A DNA stretch of 64,000 nt from Diplonema papillatum (GCA_030068145.1 JAPJBO010000107.1:1-64000), one strand, 5' to 3'; shown: positions 19,930 to 32,049, numbered from the stretch's first letter. Made by a program: numbers and translations. Notes: generated from the letters alone by a model not told the origin.

Positions 19930-21370
19930 ACGAAAATAGTTTCGAGCTTTTCAAAAGCAAACGAAGCCCTTCCAAAACTAGAAACGAACCGTTCCAAAAG
20001 TAAGCGAACCGGTTCCAAAAGTAAACGAGCCACCCAAAATTAGAAACGAACCACTTCCAAAACTAGAATCGAACCGATTCCAAAAGTAAACGAAGCGGAC
20101 CCGGGGGGGTCCGGGTTTTTTATTTTGTTTCCCATCACACCCTTGTTCGTGGAGATTTCAGGCTTCGCGGTGGATTTTGCCACGTCCCGTGGTCGTCTGG
20201 TGCTCGTGGGGGTTTGTCCCGCTCTTTGCGGTCCCTTGCATTTCTGTCATCTTCGTCAGCCTACAGGCTGCTGTATCGTATATATTTTGCCGGTTTGAGG
20301 GCCCTTCCGTAGCTTGGAAACCGGAAAGCGAAGCAAGCATCTCCATCGAATCAGAAAGAAGGGCAGAACTTCCTACGCTCGACCCACTCGTCTGTGCCAT
20401 CGGAACGGAAGTCTGCAACAAGCGGATTCGAGAAGGTGCATCCTTTCAAACTGTGGCTGACCAAGCCGCTGTGTGAGCTCTGCAAGGGTTTCGATGCACT
20501 CCGACCGTCGGGTACGAACAACCCCAGCAACTGCGGAGGAATGAACACGCTATACCTTAAAAAGGTGACCTTTACGACAATGGTCACCCGGAGACTTTAA
20601 AACCCCGGATCCCTAAGCGACCTTGCACTCTAAAGTCTTTCTATCCTAGCGGCTATTAACATACACGAGAACCGGATGACATAAAATTGTCCCGCAAATA
20701 CACACAGCAGATCAAAGAAAGGGGGGCAAGGTGGAAAATGCAGATCAAACGGGAGTAGAATGTGCACACGCTTATCCGACTCTTGACTTACTATGCCGTG
20801 TTCTGAAAGCTGTCGAGGGACCCCTCCATAGGTTCTCGCATGATTCGTTCGCCTTTGTAACACTATCCGTTTGTAGTACGCTTCGCATTGTGTTCTTGCA
20901 ATATCTAGCTGAATGGCGGGTGGCGGATTTCCGCGCTCGTGCGCAAGACACAATTATGCTGCTTTTGCAGTGCAAGCCGAACCCGGTTCGCGACTTCGGT
21001 TGCGGTAAAGTGTTACAAAGTCTTGTCTGGTTTTGAACGGTTTGTTTCTAGTTTTGGAAGGTTCGAAACTAGTTTTGGAAGGTTCGTTTCTAGTTTTGGA
21101 AAGGTTCGTTTCTGGTGGTCGAGGTCGATTTTTGACACGATTCCCTTGGAATTTCGGCCGATCTCGTTTTAGTTTTGGAATCGGTTCGTTTCTAGTTTTG
21201 GAATCGGTTCGTTTCTAGTTTTGGAAGTGGTTCGTAACTTTTCGAAAAAGTAAACGAACCACTTCCAAAAGCAAACGAAGCGATTCCAAACTAGAAACGA
21301 AGTTTCCAAAAGTAAACGAAGCGATTCCAAAACTAGAAACGAACCTTCCAAAAGTAAACGAACCCCACAC
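19930..21370. repeat. opposed arrays of the GAAACGAACC-TTCCAAAA repeat
   Basis: Units combining GAAACGAACC, TTCCAAAAGTAAACGA and CCAAAACTAG run at 19960-20100 and 21238-21370, and in reverse complement (GGTTCGTTTCTAGTTTTGGAA) at 21035-21235. The two later arrays meet head to head at about 21238, making a long hairpin. The stretch 20110-21030 between them holds no gene I recognise. Confidence 0.7.
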
Positions 21371-21730
21371 CCCCGGTACACCACGTACTTGTCATGTGTA
21401 TGACAAGTACGTTGTACCTGTCATATGAAAAGTAAGTACTTGTCATATGACAAGTACATACTTGTCAGAGGACAAGTCTTGTGAAGGAATTACTCTAGTC
21501 TCGCATATAATTGGCTGAGAAAAGTATGTATACAATCAATACTCGCAAAAAGTACTAATTCAAGCGACAACTGGCTGATCAAACTCTGTGGCAGAAGAAA
21601 TAAAGACGGAAAGCTCTCCCAGTTCCTGCACCAAGGTCCCAAAGGGGTTTGCACGAGATGGCTATGGTCTGCGGTGCAAATGGAAGGAAGGAGTTGGGTG
21701 TCTACAGGCAAGCTTTTATCAAGGGCTAGT

Positions 21731-22097
21731 TCATCCGAGGATCCCATAAAGATAGTGGCACCACGAAACGAGGAAAAATAGATGTGTTTGTCCCGCTCCC
21801 TTCGAGAACGAAAGGTTGGGGGCACAGAGGACAGGGTTTCTTATCAGCTTCTTTGGATGCACGTACAGTAAGTGTTGTCTAAAGCCAAGTGTCCCGACAC
21901 GCTTCTTGCAGAACGGGCAGTTCTGCTTGACTCGCGTGTAATGGAGGCCGATGGTGGGCGTCATAGTGTGCATACAAACCCCTGATGCTGGAAAAGCCAG
22001 TCTTTCGGCACATGCAACAAAAGACTTCTGCCTCCTCGGTACTGTCCTCTGCTTCAGCAGCACCCTCCACCACGCCACGGTGTTTCTCTACAAACAC
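21731..22097 (-). pseudogene. zinc-finger end of a transposase, frameshifted
   Basis: Two overlapping frames together match the C-terminal fingers of the ORF at 44886-46724. One reads CCMCRKTGFSSIRGLYAHYDAHHRP, against CIICGRSFSRVYGLYAHYDSQHRP; the other continues NCPFCKKRVGTLGFRQHLLYVH, against DCPACAKSVLKRGLSQHILYNH. A frame change separates the fingers, and the body of the transposase is missing. It lies near the left end of element A, which suggests that element A belongs to the same transposon family as element B. Confidence 0.75.
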
Positions 22098-22620
22098 ACG
22101 CCTTCAGAATCGCCCCCTCGTCTTGCGGGCTACCAAAATACTTCTGGTCCCACTGGTATGATCGGTGGGCCAGTTCCCCGTAGTTCCCCCGTAGTTCAAC
22201 ACGAGGGGGGGTGTCTTTTTTTTTTCTTTTTCGTTTCTTGCAGGGGTCTTTAAAAGTTTGGGGGTTGGAGCGGAAAACCCGGTGTCAGCCAAAAACCCGG
22301 TGTGAGGTCAAACTTTTTTTTTCCAACACTTGGGCAGCAGGGATGCCTTGGGACGAAAATATACGCTCTAAACCGGGGGTTTTGGGGAATCACACGGCAT
22401 TCAGCGGTGACCCTACTGTAGCCCCGACCCGCACAGTAGGCTGTGTTGACGCTTCGGGTGGGGGGGAGACCTGCCCGCGCAGCGATATATTTTGTGGTAG
22501 TGAGTCACCTTTTGGCTTCTGCGTGCGTGTACCGCCTCTGGTGCACGATTGAACCAGCGTTAAACTCCGGAACACCGATCCAGCAACTCTTTTTGTGGCG
22601 GGTTTGTGTTTCTTAAGGAG

Positions 22621-22955
22621 CCCTGCGCCGCAGGCGCGGAAACTTTTAAACGGTCGCACTTACGGATCAAAACAGATGGGCACTAGGGTGGCTCGTCACA
22701 ACTACTAGGTTGGCTGACATGTCAATTAAACCTGCGCCGCAGGCGCGGAAATTTTGACGGTCGCACTTACAGTTAAATAGATGGACGGAATCACTTTGGT
22801 TTGTCACCGGCTGCAGCAGGTTTTCGTCCTGCACAACGCCCCTGCATTGCCTGCCACGGTGGAACACTGTGAACAGAATGAGCAAATAATGCGGTAGCCC
22901 CGTGACGGAAAAGATACTCAGCCAAAACACCTGCGCCGCAGGCGCGGAAAATTTT
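22621..22955. repeat. CTGCGCCGCAGGCGCGGAAA motif copies
   Basis: Copies at about 22622, 22730 and 22931 have the hairpin core CCTGCG-C-CGCAGG followed by CGCGGAAA; two are followed by the related phrase ACGGTCGCACTTAC. A fourth copy lies at about 15901 in the TPR intron. Confidence 0.7.
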
Positions 22956-22989
22956 TGGCGCCCTTTCTGGCCAGCCAGCTAAGTACGAA

Positions 22990-23275
22990 GATCGCAAAAC
23001 AGTTTTCCGTGAAAGAAATTTCCGCCGGTGGTTTCCAAGAACATTTCCACCAGGTTTCCACCACGAGAGAAATTTCCACCACCAGTTTCCCACGAAAGAA
23101 ATTTCCGACAGTCGTTTCCACGAGAACATTTCCATCAGGTTTCCGCCACGAGAAATTTCCACCAGATTTCCGCCACGAGAAAATTCCCATCATTTTTCTG
23201 TCGTGAGAGAAAATTTCCACCAACAGTATTCCACGAAGGAAATTTCGGCCAGTAGTTTTCGATGAGAAAATTTCC
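22990..23275. repeat. degenerate satellite, GAAATTTCCACCA-GTTTCC
   Basis: Imperfect units of about 28 bp built from GAAATTTCC, ACCA and GTTTCC(A/G)CCACGAGA repeat about ten times. Confidence 0.7.
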
Positions 23276-23970
23276 AGCCTACACAGTGACAAAACAGAAA
23301 TCTGGAAAATTTTTTTTCCCAGAAATTTTCTGACTTTTTTTTTTTTTTTTCCTCTTTTTTTGACACACCGGGTTTTCCCGGTGTCTGACACCGGGACACC
23401 GGGTTTTTAAAGTCCCCTGGTTTCTTGTTTTTTTGCTGAGTGCTTCAGGGATGCAGCCTTGGGTCCTGGAGAACATTTCTAAGCTACCTTGCACTTTTTC
23501 GTCACAAAATAGGGACAATTTCGGGTAATTCGAGCGTCTCAAGATCAGAAACCCCAGGAGACAAGCCACCTGGTCCGAGCCAAAATCGGTGAATTTCGCG
23601 GGGTAATTCCTTTGTGGCGACCACTTCCCCTGCAGTCGGCCCTGGCGGAGGTGGGACGGAAGAGCTACAAAGGTGCAGCACTACGGCTCCAACTTGCGCA
23701 GAGCGGCCCTGTGCTATGTGCTCCGAAGAGGAACGAATAGGATGAGAAGGAAGGACAGACTGGGAGTCACGGTTTGGCGGGTTGTGACCGGCAAAAAGTG
23801 ACCGGCAAAACGAAGAGCAGGAACGACTCTATCAGGCCCCGTGCCGGCCGGGTTTCGAAGCGATCGCGGGACCGGAGTGCGAGGGTACTCGCAAAACTTT
23901 TAAAAACCGTCAGGATGCGCTGGAGCGAAAGGGCGACGGACCGCTTCTGCCAGGCAGGAAACTGGAGAAG

Positions 23971-24830
23971 ATGGTCGCTGAGAACGGTGGGAGCCTGACG
24001 GGGTACGAGATGAGGCCGATCTTTCGTGGTGCGGAGACGATGGAAGTGCTCGAGACACAGCTGACGACGGCACGAGTTCAGCGGCGAGGCGCGGGGGATG
24101 GATCTTTTCCCGACGTACGGAGGTGGAAGGGCGAAGCGTGCGGCGAGATGGGCGGTGTTCAACGACGCTACGGAACACGAAAAGGGAGTGAGCGGGTGTG
24201 CCGCGAGCACCAGAAAGTGAAGTGCGGCATGTGAAAGCGCCGGGGCAAGTCGGTGGCGTGGTGCTGTGAGGCCCACCACAAGGATGACGACGGCCTAGCG
24301 GTGAAGTTCTGCCGGCAACACCGCATGACGCAGTGCGCGACGTGTAAGACGATAGCAGAGTGCTGCCGCAACGGACAACTGACCATGGCATGCCGACGTG
24401 TGCGCACTGCAGCCGGCTCGCGGACTTGCGAAGTCGAAGGCCCAAACTGTGCTGTCGGAAGGGGCACACCGGGCGGCCGTGGCGAGAGGAGAAGACAGCA
24501 AAGATGAAGAAGGCGGAGAGCCCCGTGTCTGCACCGAAGGTGGCGAAGAGGGAAAACGTGGTGCTGGTGCTCCCAGAAGCAGCGGGAGAAGTTGGGACCG
24601 AAGAGCGGGAAACCTCATCGCCACCGAGAGCGAAGGTCGAGAAGACGGCGCCAACGCGAGCGAAAAAGCGGCAATCGGACTCCGTGGCAGAGCCGGTATT
24701 AAAAGGCGCAGAGGACGCAACGAAGCGCAAACGAAGAAGCCGAGCGGGCAGACGACCCCACAGAAGGCAACACGGTCATCGTCCTAGCGCCTTGAAGAAG
24801 AAGAAATCGACGCGCAGCCGATGAACCTGG
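23971..24830 (+). pseudogene. decayed C-terminal Cys/His and basic region of an EN-RT LINE
   Basis: Frames here spell RVCREHQKVKCGM, then after a stop WCCEAHHKDDDGLAVKFC, then FCRQHRMTQCATCKTIAECC. This follows the Cys/His module of the full-length LINE (CATHHKGKCEAC...CCRHHHHANDGQPIAVC...CTEHSTTKCGECKTAAACC) at moderate identity. A Lys/Arg-rich tail follows, as in the intact element. It is a diverged relative from another subfamily, interrupted by stops. Confidence 0.65.
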
Positions 24831-26734
24831 ACGAGCAATCGAAGAAGAAGCGAGGCACCAAACGCGCGCCTGAGCGCGACGATCAGGACGAGCTAAAGAG
24901 GCGAAAGTATGAGAGAGAGAGAGAGACGAGTTAGAGTGCAGGGACCATCTCTCCGAGGAGTATCCGGTCGCCCCACTACTATCCCGTACTACTACGGCGG
25001 GCGCAAGTCGTTGCGCCGTGGGCGCGGAGCGAGCCGTGGCCCTGTCAAAGATGATTGTTGCACCGATGGTGGCGAAAGTATGACACATCACGTACGAAGA
25101 GATAACCGCGACACCTGCGATGCAAATTATCGCCACAGACTATTTGCTTTCTCATCCAAACTATCAGAGGCGAAGACGGCAACCCGAGCGAGGAGTAAGG
25201 TTGATAACCAGAATGACAGTCAGAATGGCCATGCTGAAGGCAAGGTTGCGTTGCAGGAGGAGAAACTGGTGCTTGGCCGAGGATAAGATGGCTATGGCGG
25301 CAGGAACAGAACAGAGAGACAGCGAGTCCTTCTTGTGTGGGGTAGTCACGCCTTCGCAGTCCCAGGACCTCCACCCACTTGCATACAGCCGTCGACTGAC
25401 CTTTCCGGAGAGAAACGAGTTGGAATGTAGGTACCATCTCCGGAGAGCTTCCGGTTTCTCCCAGAGTAGAGGAGCTGAAGCAAACGCCACCTGGGCCTCT
25501 GAACGTGATTGCGGATCACCTTCTTGCCCAAACCGAAGAGGGATTAGAGTGTCGGAATGACGCACAAGGAGAGGCTCTTGGCTTGTTTGCTTCTTTCGCT
25601 GGCGGGAGGGAGACTTCGGACGCGGCAAAGCCTTGGGTTCTTCGGGCTCTGCATTCTGTTCCAGAGATCGTAGAGCAGTTTGCCCACAACAACATTTTCC
25701 GACCGCATGCTTCGGGTGAGGGCATGCAGTTTATCAAGAAGTAACTTCTTATCAGCTTCCCTTCCATGCAGACACAAGTTGGACTCAGCTTGCTGAGCAA
25801 GCACATCCTTTCGTCTACTGTCCACATCAAATCACCATGGGACTCTTGATTGCGTGCTGCCGGCCAATTTTACCTGTGGGCAGATCTTGATCGGCCTCTG
25901 CCATCCGTCACGATAACGCGTTTATTTTCAAGGATCTGTACAAGCACGCAATGGTCGTAACTGAGCTTTTCCTTCAGTCCTCCTGGCGAACGTTGAAGGG
26001 CTGGTAGCGAGCTTTATTTAGGTTCCTGCAAGCGTGAGCCGACCGACTTTTGCGAGTCCTACGATAGCGTTCGAGTCTACTTTTCAACAAATCCTTCATG
26101 CGCATTCCACGGCGGCACGAAAGCACCACCCCCGACGCCCCCTGTCCACCGACTTCCCGAAGGCTCCGTTTTTTCAAAAGGCTTGGGCCTTTTGTGGAAG
26201 GCCCAAGCAAGAGGAACCGTTTTGGTCACTCCAAAGCTCCGGGTTTTGCGCCGGTGCGTGGCGTTTGAAAAAATTCTCCTACAAAAAAAAAGGACACCTC
26301 AAGGCCAGTTCCCCGTAGTTCCCCTTGGCACACCACCCACCCTGTCTTTTGCCGCTGTGCTCGCTTTCGCCCACTTTGCGAAGTCGAGTCCAACTTTTGG
26401 GTGGCCTGTTTCCACAGGTCAGCACGAGCAATACACTTTTACACAGTCGTTCGTCAGAACTTCTGGAACCTGGTGGAAGAGGCGGAGAGGTTTCAGTCGA
26501 AAATCAACATGTTTGGTCTGGAGTTCGAAGGATAGCATGTCGCGTCGAATGTTTGTCGGGAAGTGTGGGATGCCCATCGCTTCCCATGTCGCGGACTTCT
26601 TGTTCGTGTTTTTGTCTTGTCCAGGTGTGCGGGTTTGCGCTCATGGTGAGGGGCGTGTGTTTGTTGATTATCTTGGCAATGGTGATGTCTGCAAGCAGGG
26701 TTTGGTTGGCCAGACAAGGCAGTTGGTCTGTCTG
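24831..26734. other. interior of element A; no gene recognised
   Basis: There are several frames of 60-150 codons on both strands but no recognisable domain. A weak direct repeat (GACCATCTCTCCGAGGAG at about 24942 and CCATCTCCGGAGAGC at about 25434) and the phrase GGCCAGTTCCCCGTAGTTCC (shared with about 22170) suggest old insertions. Confidence 0.3.
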
Positions 26735-27077
26735 TGTCCTTTCTTCCATTTCGCACCGCAGAACATAGCCATCTCGTGCAAACTCCTTTGGGACCTAGGT
26801 GCAGGGACTGGACTCGAGAGCTTTCCGAACTTTTTTTGTTTCTTCTGTCACAGAGCTTGATCAGTCAGTTGTCGCTTGAATTAGTACTTTTTGCGAGTAT
26901 TGGGTTACCATACTTTTCTCAGCCAATTTTATGCGAGAGTAGAGTAATTCCTTCACAAAACTTGTCATATGACAAATATGTGCTTGTCATACGTATGACG
27001 TGGTGTGAAAGCCCGGCACAAACCCGGAAAAACTCCAAGGTGGATCACACGATTACTACAAGCACATTTACCTCCTT

Positions 27078-28740
27078 TGAGATCGATAATACATATGAGT
27101 CGATGCCAAAAGGGGGGGGGGGGGGTTTGGGCGGAAAAATCCCCGCATAGTTCACCAGGGTCTGACCGGTACTGAGGCCCCATACCCTTCCTAAAACATC
27201 ATTCTGCGTTCAAATACGCCCTCAGAAGCCTCCGGAGAGCCTTCTATGATGTCCCAAATGCGATTTTGTGGGTTTTTAGGGGGTCCCCCCGTCTGCTGGC
27301 CGTAAACCGCCATAGAAGACACATATGCAACCTGATGCTGGGTCGCTCCTCGGAGCAAAATCTCGGCCTAAACACACGTTTTCGGCGTTCTCTATCATTC
27401 TCCAGGTGCATTCGACCCTCGGACTTCATAAATTATCTCGCTTACAGGTGTTCCGGGGTGTGCAAAAACAAGGCGAATGGACCCTACAGACCGTACCACG
27501 CCCTGCCTGTCTATACAGGCTTTGGGGTCGAATTGCGCCGCCTTGGCGCCATGTGCACCGTTTTGGTCTCGTTTGTGCTGCTTTGGGATCCACTAAGAAC
27601 TCTGGTCTGATTTGCGGGACGCTTTGCTCGGTTTTGGTGCCCACTTTCACCGTTCAAAGTGCATCCAGTGGTGAAGACTTTGCGCCGAAGCTGGAGAGGA
27701 AGCGACCCAGTAGGCGCCACTTCACCGTGAGCGGGTCTCGGAACAGGACTCAAACTGGCCCAGGTGATACTGCCGACCATGGCGGGTGTGTGCGCCACAC
27801 AGTTTGTCTGACCAAGCTCACTGCACAGGAGCTTGCCACACATCCCTCGGGTCATGTGCCGCCTGTGCAAAGTCATCCAGCGAGAAGCACTTTGCAGCCA
27901 TGGGTGAGAAAGATGCCAGAAGGGAAGACATTGCCAGGGAAGCTCTGAAAGCCTGCCCTGAAAGCGGTGAAGCCTGCTTCAAAATCATGAAGTGAACGCG
28001 TCGTAGTCAACCGCTTCGACGACGATTGAGAACGGCTGATGATCGCCTGTTACTTAACGCTTGTCCTACTTCGTTCACCAAGCCTTGCAGAATCACCAGA
28101 ATAGCATAACATGATGCAGGTAGAAGCCTGAACAGGCCTTAGAACAGTGAAAGTGGGCGCCAAAACCGAGGAAAGCGTCCCGCAAATCAGACCAGAGTTC
28201 TTAATGGACCCCAAAGCAGCACAACCGAAGCCCGAAACGGTGGATGTGGCGCCAAAGCCGGTGCAATTTGACCCCAAAGCCTGTATAGACAGGCAGGGCG
28301 TAGTTCGGTCTGTCCCCAATGCAGGGGGCCATTCTCCTTATCTTTGCACGTCCCGGAACACCTGTGAGTGAAAGAAACCACGAAGCCCGAGGGTCGAATG
28401 CGCCTGGAGAGTGCTAGAGAACGCCGAAAACGTGTGTTTGGGCTGGGATCTTGCACAGAGAAGCGACCCAGCTTCAGGTTGCATATGTGTCTACTATGGC
28501 GGTTTACGGCCAGCAGACGGGGGGACCCCCTAAAAACCCACAAAATCGCATTTGGGACATCATAGAAGGCTCTCCGGAGGCTTCTGAGGGCGTATTTGAA
28601 CGCAGAATGATGTTTTAGGAAGGGTATGGGGCCTCAGTACCCGTCAGACCCTGGTGAACTATGCGGGGATTTTTCCGCCCAAACCCCCCCCCCCCCCTTT
28701 TGGCATCGTACCATATATATATATATATTATCGATCTCAA
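27078..28740. mobile_element. foldback element 1: ~560-bp inverted arms
   Basis: The arms are 27078-27650 and 28160-28740. Ends read TTGAGATCGATAATA then CGATGCCAAAA then a G run on the left, and the inverse on the right (TATTATCGATCTCAA). The arms match over hundreds of bases (for example CGGTTTACGGCCAGCAGACG against its inverse). The ~500-bp centre contains no convincing gene. Confidence 0.8.
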
Positions 28741-28744
28741 TTAT

Positions 28745-30258
28745 AATATATATATATGAGACGATGCCAAAACCCCCCCCCCTTTGCACTAATAAAAAAA
28801 AAATTGATGTCACCCCATACTGGCCCCGAAACCCCACTTGTGTGGCCCAAAACGGTTCCCAAACGGTTTTTGGCGGGCTGAGTCGAGGTAAAGGGGTCTC
28901 TGAAGGCCCACGAATAGGCCCAGGTGGGCCCAGGTGGGCCCCGGAGCGGGCACTCAGCGCGAGGGGGAGAGCCCCCCAAAATGGGGTCATTTTCGGGCCT
29001 CGCCACTACTCAAGCTAGTCAAACACTTTCTGGCCTCCAGCGGGAAACCCAGACTTCAAAACGACAAGATCGGCTGTGTTCAGCCGTAGATAGCCACCAG
29101 CGGGTCCTCTTGAAGCCGAAGAGTGCTCTCGGGGGTCACAGTTAGCCCCATGTGTGCAGCGCCAGCAGTGGGCAGGCACACGCTTAGAATGTGTGGTATG
29201 CAAGTGCACCCTGCCTAGAATCCGGCTTCACCCGCTTTTGAGAACACAGTGCTTACAAGGAAAACGCAGAATATAAGGTGGAAAAATGCAAAAGAACCAA
29301 GATGAGGACTCCCCCGCCAACGCCAATCTCGGCAGCCTTTCCCCGGTTCTTTCAGAGATTGTCACCCACGACCATTCCAACAGCCCTGTACCGGGCACGT
29401 GCCCAGTCCAAACCGCTCACGATGCGTCGCCGGCTCGCCTCGTCGTCAAGGCTGTTGAAGGCTTCTGAAAGCCTACCAGAAAGGCGCTTCCAGATGTCAA
29501 CGTTCTCCTCCTCTGTCATTAGGGCGAGAAAGAAACCGATCAGGTCCTCACCAGAGACCTTTTCGCAAAAGGTCCTGCTGGCTACGAGTCGTCTCTGCAT
29601 GGACTGACCACGTCTCGTTTCCTCATGAAACGGCGACAACTTCTGCATTGCTCTCACCGATGACTCCACGAACTCCAGACCCGTGATCTTTGGCATTTTC
29701 CCTCTCTTAGTTTCCGTTTTCCTGGGTCAACCTGTATTCTTAATTCGTATTGCTGGTAAAGCCGGATTCTAGGCAGGGTGCACCTGCTGCACCCACTCTA
29801 TTTACAAGGTGTGCCTGCCCACCGCAGGCGCTGCAGGCGGGGTGGCCAAGTAGGGCTATCTGAGACCCCTGAGAACATTCTTCGGCTTCAAGAGGACCCG
29901 CTGGTGGCTATCTACAGCGGAACACAGCCGATCTTGTCGTTGTGTAGTCTGGGTTTCCCGCTGGAGGCCAGAAGGTGTTTGACTAGCTTGAGAAGTGGCG
30001 AGGCTTTGAAAATGACCCCATTTTGGGGGCACCCCCCCTCGCACTGAGTGCCCGCTCCGGGGCCCACCTGGGCCCACCTGGGCCTATTCGTGGGCCTTCA
30101 GAGACCCCTTTACCTCGACTCAGCCCGCCAAAAACCGTTTGGGAACCGTTTTGGGCCACACAAGTGGGGTTTCGGGGCCAGTATGGGGTGACATCAAAAT
30201 TTTTTTTATTAGTGCAAAGGGGGGGGGGGGGGGGGGGTTTGGCATCGTACCATATATC
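28745..30258. mobile_element. foldback element 2: ~470-bp inverted arms and a central ORF
   Basis: It lies immediately next to element 1. The arms are about 28757-29225 and 29765-30246. The ends share ATATGAG/ATATGGT, CGATGCCAAAA and a C/G run with element 1, but the arms are otherwise different. Internal phrases such as GGCCCACCTGGGCCCACCTGG mirror exactly. The centre holds a 114-codon minus-strand ORF. Confidence 0.8.
29352..29696 (-). CDS. hypothetical 114-aa protein in the foldback centre
   Basis: This ATG-started frame fills most of the unique centre of foldback element 2. The product is highly charged and probably helical (MPKITGLEFVESSVRAM, EEENVDIWKRLSGRLSEAFN, DDEASRRRIVSGLDWARARY). 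I recognise no domain. Its placement between long inverted arms, as the only sizeable ATG frame, is what makes it worth listing. It is too small for a transposase; it could be an accessory protein, the remnant of a captured host exon, or a chance frame. Confidence 0.35.
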   Translation of the reverse strand: MPKITGLEFVESSVRAMQKLSPFHEETRRGQSMQRRLVASRTFCEKVSGEDLIGFFLALMTEEENVDIWKRLSGRLSEAFNSLDDEASRRRIVSGLDWARARYRAVGMVVGDNL

Positions 30259-30284
30259 ACGGTTGGCAGATAATCACGAATTAC

Positions 30285-30450
30285 CTAATATTAGATTTCC
30301 GAAATCCGCCCCAAATTATTGGATTTTATTAGAAATTATTAGATATTATTACCTGGTTCCTGAAATTATTAGATATTATTACCTGATTATTAGAAATTAT
30401 TACCCATTATTAGATATTATTACCAGGTAATAATCCATTATTACCTGACT
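30285..30450. repeat. AT-rich repeat TATTATTACC-ATTATTAGA
   Basis: ATTATTAGATATTATTACC and variants recur, ending in the hairpin TATTACCAGGTAATA. It abuts foldback element 2. Confidence 0.7.
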
Positions 30451-32049
30451 TTCCCATGCATTCTCACAGCAAAAGTGCCCCTAGGAGTGGAAGGTGATCG
30501 TCACGGTGGGTGTTCGTGCGTCCAAACCGTTCCTTTCACCCCGTTCGCAATTCCGTTTGTTGCTAAGTCGAAAAGGAAGGATGCCAAAAGAGGTAGGAGA
30601 GGTTTGAGGCAAGATCCTGGCAGAGGACGATGATGTGGCATGTGGGGTATGCGACCTCTACCCGCCAGAACCCGGCAGAATGGGGGTCTAACTCCATCTG
30701 GGAAACCTTCTTTTGAGCACGAATCCCGTTCGCTGGGCATACAGTCCGTTGCATGTGGCCTTTGATGATCGGCATTCGCTGGAACCCCACCGAAGCAGAC
30801 AACATGACAGATCCTGTGTCATTTCACGTTCATTTGCACGCGGAATGTACGGCCTGCTTGTGATCTTCTGCCGGTTCTTCGGGCTGTCTTCTGCAAGCAC
30901 CATAGTCACGTCCTGCCTTTTCACCGCGGCTTACCCACAACCGCTTTGATGAAGTGCTGGGACTTGCGGTGATTCGCACTGCCGGCCTCGATACGTTCAT
31001 ACCAAAGTGGTACGAAAAGAAAGGGTGCCCAAACGGTGGGACGGTTGGGCTGGGGGAAAGGTCGAGCTATCGCTGGGCGATCAGTACCACCGCGAAAGTA
31101 CCGAGACAGCAAAACTACTGACAGAGCATCTGAGAGCTGGTAGTGCACGGCCAAGCTTTGTGCAAGCATTGTGCTCATTCGTTCTTTTTCTTTGGGAATC
31201 ATCGGACCACGACAGGAGGCGCGAACACGCGAGCGAAGAAGGCTTAAATGCTTGAAGTACATTATGGGGCGACATTAACACAATACCATTGCTTAAAAAC
31301 ACCTTGGCGTCACCGCTTGGCTTGCACTGCCAGGCCACCCTCTTCTCGGTGTGAGTCCGTGTGGAGTGCGGGTGGGGTGCGGGTGAACGTTTTCCAATGA
31401 AAAATACTCAGTAGTCTTAGTATTTATTCGTGGACTTTTACTTCCATTCCTGCACATAACAGTCATTGTGAACCTTTTCATTGCGGCTGCGGAGACCAGC
31501 AGCACAATTATGGTGATGATGGTGAGCGGTCAAGTATCCTTGCCACACTCGGGAAGAGCTTATGGCCACTATGAGCCCACCTCCAACCGCGAGTGGGCTC
31601 TGTGTCTGCCGGTCGCAGCCCACGGGCGCACAACTGTTCAATCAGGGTGTGGCCACAGCGGCGCACTGCCTCATGTGCACTGCGTATGTGCACGGTCCCG
31701 ACTGCTTCCGATCCCCTGTGCCCATCTGTGCCGGGTTGAACAGCCAGGACAAGGACCCGTTATCACTTCTCAGCGACACCAGCGGTATGCCGCGTACATT
31801 GTGGCGTACACACGGGGAGTAATCCCACTCGAGGACAGTGTTGGCGACCGAGTCTTCCGCCACGGAACGCAGTTCGCCATGACAATCCGCAATGCCGACT
31901 CACGGTCTCTTGGTGTTCTTCTCTACCCGGCTGGACCATGCGCCAAGAAACCTGATCCAGGAAGATGCGCATGGAAACGAGAAAAGCACAAAGGGATATG
32001 TGCGTAACTTCGTCGTGGCTGAAGAGGGGAAAGATGGGAAACAGGGGAA
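30451..32049. other. unassigned region with one copy of a 150-bp duplicated segment
   Basis: The segment 31351-31492 (GTGAGTCCGTGTGGAGTGCG...GGCTGCGGAGACCA) recurs at 35201-35346 just before the LINE copy at 35.4 kb. Frames of 80-180 codons exist (for example 31468-32007 plus) but carry no domain I recognise and may be fragments of old elements. Confidence 0.35.

Larger units (their letters stand above)
22265..23415. mobile_element. nested 1.15-kb element with AAAACCCGGTGT inverted ends
   Basis: The left end carries AAAACCCGGTGT twice, followed by GTCAAACTTTTTTTTT; the right end carries the inverse, with the palindromic CCGGTGTCTGACACCGG and a T run. The interior has three copies of the CTGCGCCGCAGGCGCGGAAA motif and a degenerate satellite. 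Confidence 0.5.
21378..27006. mobile_element. 5.6-kb DNA transposon remnant with palindromic inverted ends (element A)
   Basis: Inverted ends of about 300 bp (21378-21690 and 26735-27006) share ACACCACGT, the palindromic unit ACTTGTCATATGACAAGT, and further unique sequence (AATTCCTTCACAA, CTCAGCCAATT, TTTTTGCGAGTA, CATCTCGTGCAAAC). At 21436-21457 the palindrome is a perfect 22-mer with half-site GTACTTGTCAT. Inside are a broken zinc-finger transposase relic (21731-22097), a nested element (22265-23415) and a LINE fragment. It is clearly old and non-autonomous. Confidence 0.65.

Noticed and set aside
31468..32007. 179-codon plus-strand frame as a gene
   Set aside because: No recognisable domain, it starts in a duplicated non-coding segment and overlaps the hAT 3' duplication; left unassigned.
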